From Variovorax sp. UMC13 (GTDB lineage: Bacteria; Pseudomonadota; Gammaproteobacteria; Burkholderiales; Burkholderiaceae_C): a stretch of 64,000 nucleotides of DNA. The translations under genes were made by a program, and so were the position numbers. The notes under the pieces are model-generated. The model worked only from the letters and a program-made list of their open reading frames with translations, searched no databases and was not told the DNA's origin. The stretch covers positions 1 to 64,000 of the forward strand of contig NZ_LZZW01000005.1 of the NCBI RefSeq assembly GCF_014170375.1, in the 5' to 3' direction. Shown in pieces: positions 25,673 to 37,086 of this stretch; positions within the stretch are counted from its first letter, which is position 1, and every line of letters starts with the position of its first letter.

Positions 25673-26815
25673 TCAGTCTTCCTTGCTGACGGCGACGCGG
25701 TACCCGTGGGTCTTGAGCAGCGAATGCTGGCGCGAAGCCTCGAGGTCGTTGGCGACCATCTCGCTGATCATCTCATCGAGCGTGATCTCGGGGATCCAGC
25801 CCAGGTCCTTCTTGGCCAGCGAGGGGTCGCCCAGCAGGGTCTCAACCTCGGCCGGACGGAAGTAGCGCGGGTCGACCGAGACGACCACGTCGCCCGGCTT
25901 CACGCCCGGCGCCGCGTCGCCCTCGACGCTGCGCACCACGGCCTTCTCTTCGACGCCGGTGCCGACGAAGTCGAGCGTGATGCCCAGCTCGGCCGCAGTC
26001 TTGCGCACGAAGTCGCGCACGCTGTACTGCACGCCGGTGGCGATCACGTAGTCCTTGGCGTTGTCCTGCTGCAGCATCATCCACTGCATGCGCACATAGT
26101 CCTTGGCATGGCCCCAGTCGCGCAGCGCGTCCAGGTTGCCGACGAACAGGCAGGCTTCCAGGCCTTGCGCGATGTTGCACAGGCCGCGCGTGATCTTGCG
26201 GGTGACGAAGGTCTCGCCGCGGCGCGGGCTTTCGTGGTTGAACAGCACGCCGTTGCAGGCGTACATGCCGTAGGCCTCGCGGTAGTTCTTGGTGATCCAG
26301 TAGGCGTAGAGCTTGGCCACGCCGTAGGGGCTGCGCGGGTAGAAGGGCGTGCTCTCACGCTGCGGGATCTCCTGCACCAGGCCGTAGAGCTCGCTGGTGC
26401 TGGCCTGGTAGAAGCGCGTCTTGTCCTGCAGGCCCAGGAGGCGGATGGCCTCGAGCAGCCGCAGCGTGCCGATGGCGTCGACGTCGGCGGTGTACTCGGG
26501 TGCCTCGAAGCTCACGGCCACGTGGCTCTGCGCGCCCAGGTTGTAGATCTCGTCGGGCTGCACCTGCTGCACGATGCGCGTCAGGTTGCTCGTGTCGGTG
26601 AGGTCGCCGTAGTGCAGGTGCAGCTTGCGGTTCTTCTCGTGCGGATCCTGGTAGAGGTGGTCGATGCGGTCGGTGTTGAACGAGGACGCGCGGCGCTTGA
26701 TGCCGTGCACCTCGTAGCCTTTTTCCAGCAGGAATTCGGCCAGGTAGGAGCCGTCCTGGCCCGTGATGCCGGTGATGAGTGCTTTCTTGGGGATCGTCAT
26801 GGTGGGCTTGCTCAT
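25673..26815 (-). CDS. gmd: GDP-mannose 4,6-dehydratase
   Basis: 380 residues, close to the 370-380 of the family. The Rossmann motif [14 protein letters not shown], the [11 protein letters not shown] segment, the STSELYG serine site and the catalytic [14 protein letters not shown] (Tyr-x3-Lys) are all present. It converts GDP-mannose to GDP-4-keto-6-deoxymannose, the precursor of GDP-rhamnose, GDP-fucose and others. It overlaps the stop of manC by four bases; an in-frame ATG at 26800 is an alternative start. A partner reductase (Rmd or WcaG type) is not in the window. Because a GDP-heptose route lies nearby, action on GDP-heptose is a less likely alternative. Confidence 0.93.
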   Translation of the reverse strand: MSKPTMTIPKKALITGITGQDGSYLAEFLLEKGYEVHGIKRRASSFNTDRIDHLYQDPHEKNRKLHLHYGDLTDTSNLTRIVQQVQPDEIYNLGAQSHVAVSFEAPEYTADVDAIGTLRLLEAIRLLGLQDKTRFYQASTSELYGLVQEIPQRESTPFYPRSPYGVAKLYAYWITKNYREAYGMYACNGVLFNHESPRRGETFVTRKITRGLCNIAQGLEACLFVGNLDALRDWGHAKDYVRMQWMMLQQDNAKDYVIATGVQYSVRDFVRKTAAELGITLDFVGTGVEEKAVVRSVEGDAAPGVKPGDVVVSVDPRYFRPAEVETLLGDPSLAKKDLGWIPEITLDEMISEMVANDLEASRQHSLLKTHGYRVAVSKED

Positions 26816-28239
26816 TTGGTGTGTGCGACCAGCGCGACGCGGCCGTAGGTGTCGTCGAAGCGCACGATGTCGTCTTCGCCGAGGTAGCTGCCGGACTGGA
26901 CCTCGATCACTTCGAGCATCGTCTTGCCGGGGTTCTCGAGCCGGTGGACCGTGCCCAGCGGGATGTAGACCGATTCGTTCTCGCGCACCAGGATGGTCTC
27001 CTCGTCGCGCGTGACCTTGGCCGTGCCCTTGACCACCACCCAGTGTTCGGCGCGGTGGTAGTGCATCTGCAGCGACAGCTTGGCGCCGGGCTTGACCGTC
27101 AGGCGCTTGACCTGGAAGCGCTCGCCGTTGTCCACGCTGTCATAGGCGCCCCAGGGGCGCGCCACGCGGCGGTGCTCGGTGGCCTCGTTGCGGCCTTCGC
27201 GGTTGAGCATCGCGACCACGTCCTTGACCTGCTCGGCGCAGGCGGCGCTGGCCACCAGCACCGCGTCCTGCGTGTCCACGATGATCAGGTCCTCGGTGCC
27301 CAGGGCCACCACGGGGCGCAGCGGGGCGTGAACGAAGGTGTTGCGCGCATTCAGCGCGCTGGCCATGCCGCTCAGGCGGTTGCCCTCGTCGTCGGCCGGA
27401 TAGAGCCCGGCCACGGCGTTCCAGCTGCCCACGTCGCTCCAGGCGCCGGCGAAGGGCACGACGGCGATCTGCTGGTGTTTCTCGAGCACCGCGTAATCGA
27501 TGCTCTCGCTGCGGCAGGCCTCGAAGGCCTCGCGGTTCAGGCGCACGAAGCTGCCGTCGGTGGCCGGGGCCTGGGTGGCCTGCTGGCAGGCGGCAAGGAT
27601 GTCGGGCGCGTGCTCGCGCAGCGCCGCGATCAGCGTGGAGGCCTGGACCAGGAAGATGCCGGCGTTCCAGAAGTAGCCGCCCTTGAGCAGCAGCGACTGG
27701 GCGACCTCGGCGTTGGGCTTCTCGACGAAGCGCACCACGGCCTGGCTGCCCGGCGCCGCGGCCAGCGCCGCGCCGGATTCGATGTAGCCGTAGGCGGTGC
27801 TGGGGAAGCTCGGCACCACGCCGAAGGTCACGATGTTGCCGGCCAGCGCGGCGTCGATGCCGGCGCGCACGGTCTGGGCGAACAGCGCGGCATCGGGGAT
27901 GTGGTGATCGGCCGGCGCGAAGAGCAGCAGGTCGTCGGGGGCGGCCAGCAGGGCGGCCACGGCCATGGCGGCCGCGGTGTTGCGGCCCATGGGCTCGAGC
28001 AGCTGGGTGCCGCCGACGCCGGCGGCGTCCATCGCCTCCTGCACCAGGAAACGGTGGTCATCGGCCGCGACGCAGGTGATGCGCGAGTTGAGCACCTGCA
28101 GGCGCTCCAAGGTCAATTGCAGCAGGCTCTTGCCGTCGATCAGCGGCGCGAATTGCTTGGGCAGCGACTTGCGCGAGAGCGGCCACAGCCGCGTGCCGCT
28201 GCCACCGCAAAGAACAACCGGATGTATGGAATTTGTCAT
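26812..28239 (-). CDS. manC: mannose-1-phosphate guanylyltransferase / mannose-6-phosphate isomerase
   Basis: 475 residues from the ATG before [14 protein letters not shown], bifunctional type II. Residues 4-285 are the nucleotidyltransferase ([20 protein letters not shown] signature). Residues 320-470 are the cupin isomerase ([20 protein letters not shown], then [20 protein letters not shown] with metal-binding His residues). It makes GDP-mannose from fructose-6-phosphate with a separate phosphomannomutase. It is first in the manC-gmd operon and divergent from rfbB across a 324-base spacer. Confidence 0.94.
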   Translation of the reverse strand: MTNSIHPVVLCGGSGTRLWPLSRKSLPKQFAPLIDGKSLLQLTLERLQVLNSRITCVAADDHRFLVQEAMDAAGVGGTQLLEPMGRNTAAAMAVAALLAAPDDLLLFAPADHHIPDAALFAQTVRAGIDAALAGNIVTFGVVPSFPSTAYGYIESGAALAAAPGSQAVVRFVEKPNAEVAQSLLLKGGYFWNAGIFLVQASTLIAALREHAPDILAACQQATQAPATDGSFVRLNREAFEACRSESIDYAVLEKHQQIAVVPFAGAWSDVGSWNAVAGLYPADDEGNRLSGMASALNARNTFVHAPLRPVVALGTEDLIIVDTQDAVLVASAACAEQVKDVVAMLNREGRNEATEHRRVARPWGAYDSVDNGERFQVKRLTVKPGAKLSLQMHYHRAEHWVVVKGTAKVTRDEETILVRENESVYIPLGTVHRLENPGKTMLEVIEVQSGSYLGEDDIVRFDDTYGRVALVAHTK

Positions 28240-28563
28240 GGTATTTCGCGGAAATGAGGCGGTGATGACGGACGACACAGTGGTTCTTTTCGAGGCCTGG
28301 GGCTTCTGAAGAAGTAAAACTAAAGAACTCTTACTTTAGCTGCTAATTGTTTCCAATCGTGTGCTTCATTTGGCGTATTCCCCTATTTTTGGCGCGAAGG
28401 GCCCGGGGTATCACTGCGTATGACACCGACACATGGATTCGACCGTTGCAACATGACGGATACATGGTGCCCCGAGGTGCCATTGGCTTGCAATGTGCCA
28501 TGGATAATGAAGCGCTAGGGCCGACCGACGGCCGATTCAACAGACCCCAGAAGCTTCTCCCAC
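28240..28563 (+). promoter_or_regulatory. divergent manC / rfbB regulatory region
   Basis: The spacer is distinctly AT-richer than its surroundings, especially 28300-28400, and holds no plausible gene. It must carry the promoters for manC-gmd leftward and rfbBDAC rightward. CTAAAG-N8-CTTTAG (28320-28339) is a perfect inverted repeat and a possible operator. GATAAT at 28503-28508 is a -10-like word facing rfbB without a convincing -35. Confidence 0.55.
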
Positions 28564-29634
28564 ATGATCCTTGTCACCGGCGGCGCCGGATTCATCGGCG
28601 CCAACTTCGTACTCGACTGGCTGGCCCAAGGCGATGAGCCGGTCGTCAATCTCGACAAGCTCACTTATGCGGGCAATCCGGAGACGCTGGCTTCGCTCAA
28701 GGATGACGCACGCCACGTTTTCGTGCAAGGCGACATCGGCGACAGCGCGCTGGTCGACCGGCTGCTGGCCGAGCACCGGCCGCGCGCGGTGCTGAACTTC
28801 GCGGCCGAGTCGCACGTCGACCGGTCCATCCACGGACCCGAGGACTTCGTCCAGACCAATGTGCTGGGCACCTTCCGCCTGCTCGAGTCGGTGCGCGGGT
28901 ATTGGAGCGCGCTGCCGGCCGACCAGAAGGCCGCCTTCCGCTTCCTTCACGTGTCGACCGACGAGGTCTACGGCTCGCTGTCGGCCACCGACCCGGCCTT
29001 CACCGAAGACAACAAGTACGAGCCCAACAGCCCGTACTCGGCCAGCAAGGCCGCCAGCGACCATCTGGTGCGGGCCTGGCACCACACCTACGGCCTGCCC
29101 GTAGTGACCACCAACTGTTCGAACAACTACGGTCCCTTCCATTTTCCCGAGAAGCTGATCCCGCTGATGATCGTCAACGCGCTGGCCGGCAAGCCGCTGC
29201 CGGTGTACGGCGACGGCATGCAGGTGCGCGACTGGCTGTATGTGAAGGACCACTGCAGCGCGATCCGCCGCGTGCTCGAGGCCGGCCGGCTGGGCGAGAC
29301 CTACAACGTGGGCGGCTGGAACGAGAAGCCCAACATCGAGATCGTGCACACCGTCTGCGCACTGCTCGACGAACTGAGCCCGCGCGCCGACGGCCAGCCC
29401 TACAAGGCACAGATCCGCTACGTGACCGATCGCCCGGGCCACGACCGCCGCTACGCGATCGATGCGCGCAAGCTCGAACGCGAGCTGGGCTGGAAGCCGG
29501 CCGAGACCTTCGACAGCGGCATCCGCAAGACCGTGGCCTGGTACCTCGCCAACGGCGACTGGGTGCGCAACGTGCAGAGCGGGGCGTACCGCGAATGGGT
29601 CCAGAAGCAATACGACGCCAAGGCTGTCGCATGA
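28564..29634 (+). CDS. rfbB: dTDP-glucose 4,6-dehydratase
   Basis: 356 residues. Signatures: [12 protein letters not shown] (NAD binding), STDEVYGSL, and the Tyr-x3-Lys catalytic site in [11 protein letters not shown]. It turns dTDP-glucose into dTDP-4-keto-6-deoxyglucose, the second step of dTDP-L-rhamnose synthesis. It is first gene of a compact rfbBDAC operon; its stop overlaps the rfbD start by four bases (ATGA). The full-length pathway of four genes is contiguous. Confidence 0.96.
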   Translation: MILVTGGAGFIGANFVLDWLAQGDEPVVNLDKLTYAGNPETLASLKDDARHVFVQGDIGDSALVDRLLAEHRPRAVLNFAAESHVDRSIHGPEDFVQTNVLGTFRLLESVRGYWSALPADQKAAFRFLHVSTDEVYGSLSATDPAFTEDNKYEPNSPYSASKAASDHLVRAWHHTYGLPVVTTNCSNNYGPFHFPEKLIPLMIVNALAGKPLPVYGDGMQVRDWLYVKDHCSAIRRVLEAGRLGETYNVGGWNEKPNIEIVHTVCALLDELSPRADGQPYKAQIRYVTDRPGHDRRYAIDARKLERELGWKPAETFDSGIRKTVAWYLANGDWVRNVQSGAYREWVQKQYDAKAVA

Positions 29635-30521
29635 AGGTGCTGCTGCTGGGAAAAGGCGGCCAGGTCGGTTGGGAGTTGCAGCGCAGCCTGGCGCCGCTCG
29701 GTGAGTTGGTGGCGCTGGACTTCGACAGCACGGATTTCCACGCCGACTTCAGCCGCCCCGAGCAACTGGCCGAGACCGTGCTGAAGCTGCGCCCCGACGT
29801 CGTCGTCAATGCGGCCGCGCACACGGCGGTCGACAAGGCCGAGAGCGAAGCGGATTTCGCGCGCACCCTCAACGCGACCGCGCCCGGCGTGGTCGCCGAA
29901 GCGGCGCAGCAGGTCGGCGCGCTGATGGTGCACTACTCCACCGACTACGTCTTCGACGGCAGCGGCAGCGCACCATGGAAGGAAGACGACCTCACGGGCC
30001 CGCTGAGCGTCTACGGCCGCACCAAGCGCGAGGGCGAGCAGTTGGTGGCGCAGAACTGCGCCAGGCACCTGATCTTCCGAACCAGCTGGGTGTATGCGGC
30101 GCGTGGCGGCAACTTCGCCAAGACCATGCTGCGCCTGGCCAAGGAGCGCGAGCGGCTGACCGTCATCGACGACCAGTTCGGCGCACCGACCGGCGCCGAG
30201 CTGCTGGCGGATGTCACGGCCCATGCGATCCGCGCCACGCTGGCCGATCCGCACAAGGCCGGCCTCTACCACCTGGTGGCCGGCGGCGAGACGAGCTGGC
30301 ATGGCTATGCACGCTTCGTCATCGAACATGCCCAGGCGGCCGGCGTCGAACTCAAGGCCGGCCCGGAAGCGGTCGACGCGGTGCCCACCAGCGCCTTCCC
30401 GACGCCCGCGACGCGGCCGCACAACTCGCGGCTCGACACCACCAGGCTGCAGTCGACCTTCGGCCTGACACTGCCGCACTGGCAGGTCGGCGTGGCGCGC
30501 ATGCTGCGCGAAACGCTCTGA
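29631..30521 (+). CDS. rfbD: dTDP-4-dehydrorhamnose reductase
   Basis: 296 residues, usual length. [14 protein letters not shown] binds [14 protein letters not shown] and YGRTKREGE (Tyr-x3-Lys) are the RmlD catalytic motifs. It carries out the last step to dTDP-L-rhamnose. Translation is coupled to rfbB; 16 bases separate it from rfbA. Confidence 0.95.
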   Translation: MKVLLLGKGGQVGWELQRSLAPLGELVALDFDSTDFHADFSRPEQLAETVLKLRPDVVVNAAAHTAVDKAESEADFARTLNATAPGVVAEAAQQVGALMVHYSTDYVFDGSGSAPWKEDDLTGPLSVYGRTKREGEQLVAQNCARHLIFRTSWVYAARGGNFAKTMLRLAKERERLTVIDDQFGAPTGAELLADVTAHAIRATLADPHKAGLYHLVAGGETSWHGYARFVIEHAQAAGVELKAGPEAVDAVPTSAFPTPATRPHNSRLDTTRLQSTFGLTLPHWQVGVARMLRETL

Positions 30522-30537
30522 CAACGAGACCCAGAAC

Positions 30538-31425
30538 ATGACCAATCGCAAGGGAATCATCCTGGCCGGCGGCTCCGGCACCCGGCTGCATCCCGCCACG
30601 CTGGCGATGAGCAAGCAACTGCTGCCCGTCTACGACAAGCCCATGATCTATTACCCGCTGAGCACCTTGATGCTCGGGGGCATCCGCGACGTGCTGATCA
30701 TCAGCACGCCGCAGGACACGCCGCGCTTCCAGCAGCTGCTGGGCGACGGCAGCCAGTGGGGCATGAACCTGCAGTACGCGGTTCAGCCCAGCCCCGACGG
30801 CCTGGCCCAGGCCTTCCTGATCGGCGAGCAGTTCATCGGCAACGCGCCCAGCGCACTGGTGCTGGGCGACAACATCTTCTACGGCCATGACTTCGCGCAG
30901 CTGCTCGGCGGCGCCGACGCGCAAGCCGCGGGCGCGACCGTCTTCGCCTACCACGTGCAGGACCCGGAACGCTACGGCGTGGTCGACTTCGATCCGCAGG
31001 GCAAGGCCCGCAGCATCGAGGAGAAGCCGGAGCAGCCCAAGAGCAACTACGCGGTGACCGGCCTGTACTTCTACGACAAGCAGGTGGTGGACATCGCCAA
31101 GGCGGTGAAGCCCAGCGCGCGCGGCGAGCTCGAGATCACGGCCGTCAACCAGGCCTACCTGGAGCGCGGCCAGCTGAACGTGCAGATCATGCAGCGCGGC
31201 TATGCCTGGCTGGACACCGGCACCCACGAGAGCCTGCTGGAAGCCGGCCAGTTCATCGCCACGCTCGAGCATCGCCAGGGCCTGAAGATCGCCTGTCCCG
31301 AGGAGATCGCCTGGCGCGGCGGCTTCATCGACAGCGAGCAGCTGGCCAGACTGGCCGCGCCGTTGCACAAGAGCGGCTATGGCAAATACCTGAGCCACCT
31401 GCTGGCGGAAAGAGTGCGCGCATGA
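30538..31425 (+). CDS. rfbA: glucose-1-phosphate thymidylyltransferase
   Basis: 295 residues. The N-terminal [11 protein letters not shown] and [18 protein letters not shown] segments are the RmlA signature for binding dTTP and glucose-1-phosphate. It makes dTDP-glucose, the committed step, and is normally feedback-inhibited by dTDP-rhamnose. The stop overlaps the rfbC start by four bases. Confidence 0.96.
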   Translation: MTNRKGIILAGGSGTRLHPATLAMSKQLLPVYDKPMIYYPLSTLMLGGIRDVLIISTPQDTPRFQQLLGDGSQWGMNLQYAVQPSPDGLAQAFLIGEQFIGNAPSALVLGDNIFYGHDFAQLLGGADAQAAGATVFAYHVQDPERYGVVDFDPQGKARSIEEKPEQPKSNYAVTGLYFYDKQVVDIAKAVKPSARGELEITAVNQAYLERGQLNVQIMQRGYAWLDTGTHESLLEAGQFIATLEHRQGLKIACPEEIAWRGGFIDSEQLARLAAPLHKSGYGKYLSHLLAERVRA

Positions 31426-31970
31426 AGGCAACCCCCACGGCCATCCCGGACGTGCTGATCATCGAACCCAAGGTCTTCGGCGACGCCCGCGGCTTTTTCT
31501 TCGAGAGCTTCAACCAGAAGGCCTTCGACGAGGCGGTCGGCCGCCATGTCGACTTCGTCCAGGACAACCATTCGCGCTCGCGCAAGGGGGTGCTGCGCGG
31601 GCTGCACTACCAATTGCAGCAACCGCAGGGCAAGCTGGTGCGCGTCGTGGCCGGCGCGGTCTTCGACGTGGCCGTCGACATCCGCAAGGCATCGCCCACC
31701 TTCGGCCAATGGGTCGGCGTCGAGCTCACGGAAGAGAACCAGCGCCAGCTCTGGGTGCCCGCGGGCTTTGCGCACGGCTTCCTGGTGCTCAGCGAGACCG
31801 CCGACTTCCTTTACAAGACGACCGACTACTACGCACCGGCGCACGAGCGCTGCATTGCCTGGGACGACGAGCGCATCGGCATCGCATGGCCCGTGCAGGG
31901 TTTGACCCCCGCGCTGTCCGAGAAGGACCGCCAAGGCCGCTCGCTTCAGGACGCCGAGGTCTTTTCTTGA
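31422..31970 (+). CDS. rfbC: dTDP-4-dehydrorhamnose 3,5-epimerase
   Basis: 182 residues. The cupin fold carries [17 protein letters not shown] and FDVAVDIRK, including the catalytic His of RmlC, and later [15 protein letters not shown]. It epimerises C3 and C5 of dTDP-4-keto-6-deoxyglucose. Last of the rfb set; a short GC hairpin (31980-31996) without a T-run follows before the glycosyltransferase. Confidence 0.95.
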   Translation: MKATPTAIPDVLIIEPKVFGDARGFFFESFNQKAFDEAVGRHVDFVQDNHSRSRKGVLRGLHYQLQQPQGKLVRVVAGAVFDVAVDIRKASPTFGQWVGVELTEENQRQLWVPAGFAHGFLVLSETADFLYKTTDYYAPAHERCIAWDDERIGIAWPVQGLTPALSEKDRQGRSLQDAEVFS

Positions 31971-32036
31971 GCTCGGTGGCGCGGCGGGCTGCCGCGGGTG
32001 CGGATCCGGCAATGAATGATGGGAAGGGAGCACGCA

Positions 32037-35000
32037 GTGCCAATCGGTCAAGGTAGGGAAAAAGTCAGCGGCGTCGTGGTCGCGTTCAATCGGGCCGACC
32101 TGATCGTCACGTGCCTCAAGGGCCTGTCCTTCGTCGACGAACTGATCGTCATCGACAAGTCCTCGACCGATGGCACGGCGGAGTTGGCGGCGCGCTTCGC
32201 CGACCGGGTCATCTCCGTACCCTGGAGCCCGGTGGTCGAGCAGACGCGTGCCTTCGCGGTCGCGCAGTGCACGCACGAATGGATCGTCTGCCTCGACGAC
32301 GACGAGTGCCTGAGCGTCGACGGCATCCGCTTCATCGAGCGGGAACTGGCCGCGCCGCGCGCCGCCGTGTACCTGATTCCGCAACGCCACTACATCCTGG
32401 GCCAGCACGACGAGCGCGCCTACTACTGGCCCGAACATCAGATGCGCTTCTTCCGGCGCGATGCCGTGCAGTTCCGCCCGACCGTCCATGACGGCGTGCG
32501 CTACGACGACGCGGACGTCTTCCGGATTCCGCCCGAGAGCGGCGCCTGCCTGCATCACCTGTCGCACAAGAACGTGGCGCAGTGGATCGACAAGGCCAAC
32601 CGCTACACCTCCAATCCCGATCGCGCCCGCCCGGAGCATGCCGGCAACGACCTGCGCGCCTTCGCGCACGACCGCATCGATCGCTACCAGCCGAAATCCA
32701 CGGAGACGGCATCGGGGTACCCGGTCGCGGTGGGCCTGCTGCGAGGCACCTACGACCTGATCGACCGGCTCAAGACCTGGGAGCAGGAAGAAGGCGTCGA
32801 CGGCGAAGCGGCTTTTCAGCGCGTGTGCCGCGAACTCGAGGCCGATTACGAGCGCGCGGGCACGCTCAGGCCGCACGCGGCGTCATCGATCGTGCATTCG
32901 CACGGACAGCTGCCCGACACACAGGTGCTTCCGGCGGATGGGGCGGCGCTCGAGGCGCTGAAGACGACCATTCGCACGTTGCGCGCGGAGGCCGAGACGG
33001 CGCAGGCGGCACGGGCGCGGCAGCAGGCCGACCGTGAGGCGCTGGAGACGGCGCTTCGCCTGGCGGAGCACACCGTCGCCGAGAAGGAGCGCGAGCACCG
33101 GCGCGTCGGCACGCTCTACAAGCAGCAGCAGAGTGGGCTGCAGAGTGAGCTGGACGCGGCGCGGTCCGTCGTGCAGCGCATGCAGGCCTCGACCAGCTGG
33201 CGCGTGACCATGCCGCTGCGGATGGCCTCGCGCGTCCTGCGGGGCGAATGGTCGACTTTGCGCGCCATGCTTGCGCCGCATGCGGTGCGCTGGGGCAAGC
33301 GTGCCTACGGCAGCCTCCCGCTGTCCCGAAATGCCAAGGACCGTCTGGTCCAGGTCGCGTACCGGGTCGCGGGGCCGCTGTTCGAGGGCGTGGTGCACTA
33401 CGAGGTGTGGCGGCGCCAGCGCGACAAGGCGCCGCCCAAGCCGGTGGGCGAGGGCCCCGTGCCTGAGGAGCGCTACGACGAGGTGCTGGCCTCGCTGCGC
33501 TTCGATGGAGTCGAGGCTCCCGAGGTCTCGGTGATCATCCCGACCTACGGCAACCTGCGGCATACCTTGTCCTGCCTGCGGTCCATCGCGCGGCATCTGC
33601 CCGCGGCCTCGATCGAGGTGATTGTGGCGGAGGACACCTCCGGCGACGCCGAGATCCAGCGCCTCAAGCCCGTGCCGGGCCTGCGCTTCCTCGAGAACCC
33701 GGTCAACCTCGGCTTCTTGCGTTCCTGCAATGCGGCCGTGAAGGCTTCGCGCGGACGCTACGTCTACCTGCTCAACAACGACACCGAGGTCACGCCGGAC
33801 TGGCTCGACAGCATGCTGCGCCTGTTCGACACGATGCCCGAATGCGGCATGGTGGGTTCCAAGCTGGTGTATCCCGATGGCCGGCTGCAGGAGGCCGGGG
33901 GCATCCTCTGGCGCGACGGTTCGGCCTGGAACTACGGCCGGCTCGACGATCCCTCGCGCAGCGTCTACAACTACGTCAAGGAAGTCGACTATTGCTCGGG
34001 CGCCTCGCTGCTGCTGCCCAGGGCCTTGTGGGACCAGCTGGGCGGATTCGACGAACTCTATCTGCCGGCCTATTGCGAGGATTCCGATCTGGCGTTCCGC
34101 GTGCGTGCCGCCGGCAAGAAGGTGCTCTACCAGCCGGAGTCGGTGGTGATCCACTATGAAGGCATTTCCCATGGCACCAGCACCGGATCGGGCATCAAGG
34201 CCTACCAGCTCGCGAACCAGAAGAAGTTCCGTGAGCGCTGGGCCCCCGAACTGAGCAAGTGCCACTTCGAGAACGGGGTCAACCCGTTCAATGCCCGCGA
34301 TCGTTCGACCGGGCGCAGGACGATCCTGGTGATCGACCACTACGTGCCGCAGCCCGACCGCGATGCGGGATCGCGCAGCATGCGCTGTTTCCTCGACGTG
34401 CTCGTGGACATGGGACTCAACGTCAAGTTCTGGCCGTCGAATCTCTGGCACGACCCCGAGTACACGGCGCAGCTGCAGCAGCGCGGCATCGAGGTCTACT
34501 ACGGCAACGAGTACGCCGGCGAGTTTGCGCAGTGGGCCAAGGAGCATGCGTCGCAGCTCGACTACGTGATGCTCAGCCGTCCCCATGTCGCGCAACAGCA
34601 CCTGGCAACGATCCGGGCCCATACCAAGGCCAAGATCCTGTTCTATGGGCACGATCTTCACTATGCACGGCTGCTGGGCGAGTACGAGCGCACGCGCGAT
34701 GCCAAGCTCATGAAGGAGGCGCAGGACATGCGCGTGGTCGAGGAACGCGTGTGGGAGCAGGTCGACGCGATCTACTATCCCTCGGACACCGAGACCGACG
34801 AGGTCAAGCGCCGGCTTCCCGGTGCCGTGGCACGCACCATCGTGCCGTACTTTTTCACGGCACGCGACGATGCGGTGCCACGGCTGCGTGAAAAGGCACA
34901 CCTGCTGTTCGTTGCCGGCTTCGGACACCCGCCGAACGTCGATGCCGCCAAATGGCTGGTGAACGAGATCTTCCCTCTGGTGCGGGAGCGCGTTCCCGGT

Positions 35001-35459
35001 GCGAGCCTGAGCCTGGTGGGCTCCAATCCCACGGCCGAAGTCAAGGCGCTGGCCGCACCCGACGTGCGCGTCACCGGCTATGTGAGCGATGCCGAACTGG
35101 CCGATTTCTACCGCCGCGCCGCGGTGGCGGTGGTTCCCCTGCGCTTCGGCGCGGGCGTCAAGGGCAAGGTCGTCGAGGCGCTGCATCATGGGCTGCCGAT
35201 CGTGACGACCTCGGTCGGTGCGCAGGGGCTGGCCGGCCTGCCGGAGGTGGCGCTGGTGCGCGACGAAGCGCTGGGCTGCGCGGACGCCATCGTGCACCTG
35301 ATGAGCGATCAGGCCGCCTGGAACGACGCCGCGGCAAAGGGCGCGGCCTATGTGGCGGCAAACTTCTCGCCCGAGGCCATGCGGCGGATCTTTTTGCTGG
35401 ACATCGAGGCGCCGCCGCCCTGCGCGGTGGACGCCAAAACTGCGTCGAGGACCCTATGA
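32037..35459 (+). CDS. three-domain glycosyltransferase (GT2 - coiled coil - GT2 - GT4)
   Basis: 1140 residues from the GTG at 32037, chosen because AAGGGAG sits six bases before it; an ATG at 32016 in the same frame lacks a good ribosome site. Domain 1 (about 1-270) is [31 protein letters not shown] and the acidic CLDDDECLS. Residues 305-385 are a coiled coil. Domain 2 (about 496-710) is a second [39 protein letters not shown], and [19 protein letters not shown]. Domain 3 (about 760-1140) is GT-B/GT4-like: [41 protein letters not shown]. It can in principle add several sugars in order and probably builds the repeat unit, rhamnose or heptose being available donors. It is coupled to hddA. Confidence 0.82.
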   Translation: MPIGQGREKVSGVVVAFNRADLIVTCLKGLSFVDELIVIDKSSTDGTAELAARFADRVISVPWSPVVEQTRAFAVAQCTHEWIVCLDDDECLSVDGIRFIERELAAPRAAVYLIPQRHYILGQHDERAYYWPEHQMRFFRRDAVQFRPTVHDGVRYDDADVFRIPPESGACLHHLSHKNVAQWIDKANRYTSNPDRARPEHAGNDLRAFAHDRIDRYQPKSTETASGYPVAVGLLRGTYDLIDRLKTWEQEEGVDGEAAFQRVCRELEADYERAGTLRPHAASSIVHSHGQLPDTQVLPADGAALEALKTTIRTLRAEAETAQAARARQQADREALETALRLAEHTVAEKEREHRRVGTLYKQQQSGLQSELDAARSVVQRMQASTSWRVTMPLRMASRVLRGEWSTLRAMLAPHAVRWGKRAYGSLPLSRNAKDRLVQVAYRVAGPLFEGVVHYEVWRRQRDKAPPKPVGEGPVPEERYDEVLASLRFDGVEAPEVSVIIPTYGNLRHTLSCLRSIARHLPAASIEVIVAEDTSGDAEIQRLKPVPGLRFLENPVNLGFLRSCNAAVKASRGRYVYLLNNDTEVTPDWLDSMLRLFDTMPECGMVGSKLVYPDGRLQEAGGILWRDGSAWNYGRLDDPSRSVYNYVKEVDYCSGASLLLPRALWDQLGGFDELYLPAYCEDSDLAFRVRAAGKKVLYQPESVVIHYEGISHGTSTGSGIKAYQLANQKKFRERWAPELSKCHFENGVNPFNARDRSTGRRTILVIDHYVPQPDRDAGSRSMRCFLDVLVDMGLNVKFWPSNLWHDPEYTAQLQQRGIEVYYGNEYAGEFAQWAKEHASQLDYVMLSRPHVAQQHLATIRAHTKAKILFYGHDLHYARLLGEYERTRDAKLMKEAQDMRVVEERVWEQVDAIYYPSDTETDEVKRRLPGAVARTIVPYFFTARDDAVPRLREKAHLLFVAGFGHPPNVDAAKWLVNEIFPLVRERVPGASLSLVGSNPTAEVKALAAPDVRVTGYVSDAELADFYRRAAVAVVPLRFGAGVKGKVVEALHHGLPIVTTSVGAQGLAGLPEVALVRDEALGCADAIVHLMSDQAAWNDAAAKGAAYVAANFSPEAMRRIFLLDIEAPPPCAVDAKTASRTL

Positions 35460-36508
35460 AGAATTCCATGGCCACCCGCCCGGTGCTGCTGCGCGCACGG
35501 GCACCGCTGAGGCTGGGCCTGGGCGGCGGCGGGACCGACGTCTCGCCTTATTCGGATCGTTTCGGCGGCCAGGTCCTGAACGTGACCATCGACAAGTACG
35601 CCTATGCGACGCTCGCGCCGGCGCCCGAAGGCACGGTGGAGCTGATCGCCGCGGACAGCGGCGTGTCCTGGCAGGGCGAGGCCGCGCCCGTGCTGACGCG
35701 GGTCAAGGGGCTCGACCTTCACGTCGGCGTCTACAACCGGGTCGTGCGCGACTTCTGCGACGGCCAGCCGATGAGCGTGTCGATCACCACCCATTCCGAG
35801 GCGCCGCCCGGCTCGGGCCTGGGTTCGTCGTCGACGATGGTGGTGGCGATCCTGCAGGTCTTCTGCGAATACCTGTCGCTGCCGCTCGGCGAGTACGAGA
35901 TCGCCAAGCTGGCCTACGAGATCGAGCGTGACGATCTGGGCATGGCGGGCGGCAAGCAGGACCAGTATGCGGCGACCTTCGGCGGCATGAACTTCATGGA
36001 GTTCTATGCGGACCGGGTGATCGTCAATCCGCTGCGCATGAAGCACCACATCAAGGCCGAGCTCGAGTCCTCGCTGGTGCTCTACTACACCGGCGTCTCG
36101 CGCGAGTCGGCCAAGATCATCGCCGAACAGACGGCCCACATCGAGCAGCGCGACGAGAAGCCCCTGGAGGCGATGCACCGCGTCAAGGCCGAGGCCCGCG
36201 CCATGAAGGAAGCCGTGCTGCGCGGCGACTGGGACGCTTTCGCCAGCTCGATGCGTACCGGCTGGGAAGAAAAAAAGAAGCTTGCCAGCAGCATCAGCAA
36301 TTCGGCGATCGACGAGGTCTACGATGCGGCCATCGCGGCGGGTGCACTCGCCGGCAAGGTGTCCGGGGCTGGCGGCGGCGGGTTCATGATGTTCTTCGTC
36401 GAACTGTCCAAGCGGCCGGCCGTCATGAAACGGCTGAGCGAGTTCAATGGCCAGGTCTTCACCTGCAACTTCACCGAGGGCGGCGCCCATTCCTGGAGAA
36501 AAAGTTGA
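35456..36508 (+). CDS. hddA: D-glycero-D-manno-heptose 7-phosphate kinase
   Basis: 350 residues. GHMP kinase with all three motifs: [13 protein letters not shown], the ATP loop [17 protein letters not shown], and [15 protein letters not shown]. It phosphorylates D-glycero-D-manno-heptose 7-phosphate at C1 for GDP-heptose, the alpha-anomer route. The ATG at 35456 overlaps the stop of the glycosyltransferase; MATRP at 35468 is a less likely start. It overlaps gmhA by four bases. Together with gmhA, hddC and gmhB it completes the pathway. Confidence 0.93.
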   Translation: MKNSMATRPVLLRARAPLRLGLGGGGTDVSPYSDRFGGQVLNVTIDKYAYATLAPAPEGTVELIAADSGVSWQGEAAPVLTRVKGLDLHVGVYNRVVRDFCDGQPMSVSITTHSEAPPGSGLGSSSTMVVAILQVFCEYLSLPLGEYEIAKLAYEIERDDLGMAGGKQDQYAATFGGMNFMEFYADRVIVNPLRMKHHIKAELESSLVLYYTGVSRESAKIIAEQTAHIEQRDEKPLEAMHRVKAEARAMKEAVLRGDWDAFASSMRTGWEEKKKLASSISNSAIDEVYDAAIAAGALAGKVSGAGGGGFMMFFVELSKRPAVMKRLSEFNGQVFTCNFTEGGAHSWRKS

Positions 36509-37086
36509 AAAATTTCATCGAACAAGAGATCGACAAGACCCTCGCGGTCATGACGGCGATTCGCGCGAGTGACAGCCTGCGCCAGCAGATACAGACCGCT
36601 GCGGAGCAGATCGCCGCGGCATTCCGGCGGGGCAACAAGGTCCTGCTCGCAGGCAACGGCGGCAGCGCCGCGGATGCGCAGCACATCGCCGGCGAGTTCG
36701 TCAGCCGTTTCATGTACGACCGGCCTGGACTTCCCGCCTTTGCGTTGACCACCGACACCTCGGTGATGACCGCGATCGGCAACGACTACGGCTACGAGAA
36801 ACTGTTTGCGCGCCAGGTGCAGGCCGTGGGGGTGAAGGGCGACATCCTCTGGACCTACTCCACCTCCGGCAAGTCGCCCAACGTGCTGCTGGCGATGAAG
36901 GAGGCGCGCGCCGCGGGCCTGTACACGATCGGCTTCACCGGCCAGCGCGGCTGGGCGGACGCCGGCCTGTGCGACCTGTCCATCGAAGTGCCGTCGACCG
37001 AAACGCCGAAGATCCAGGAAGGGCATGCGCTGATCGGCCATATCGTCTGCGGCCTGGTCGAGGCCGAGATGTTCCCGCGTCCATGA
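36505..37086 (+). CDS. gmhA: sedoheptulose 7-phosphate isomerase
   Basis: 193 residues. SIS domain with GNGGSAADAQHIAGEF, STSGKSPNVL and the metal-site segment ETPKIQEGHALIGHIVCGLVE. It converts sedoheptulose 7-phosphate to D-glycero-D-manno-heptose 7-phosphate. The start is an unusual TTG at 36505 overlapping the hddA stop (TTGA); GGAG lies six bases before it and decides the choice. The next start overlaps its stop. Confidence 0.94.
   Translation: MKNFIEQEIDKTLAVMTAIRASDSLRQQIQTAAEQIAAAFRRGNKVLLAGNGGSAADAQHIAGEFVSRFMYDRPGLPAFALTTDTSVMTAIGNDYGYEKLFARQVQAVGVKGDILWTYSTSGKSPNVLLAMKEARAAGLYTIGFTGQRGWADAGLCDLSIEVPSTETPKIQEGHALIGHIVCGLVEAEMFPRP

Noticed and set aside
28347..28637. Small plus-strand frame across the manC/rfbB spacer
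   Set aside because: It mixes spacer sequence and the start of rfbB in another frame, with no ribosome site or recognisable domain.
32016..32036. ATG start at 32016 for the three-domain glycosyltransferase
   Set aside because: The AAGGGAG site just before the GTG at 32037 fits better; the extra seven residues are unsupported.
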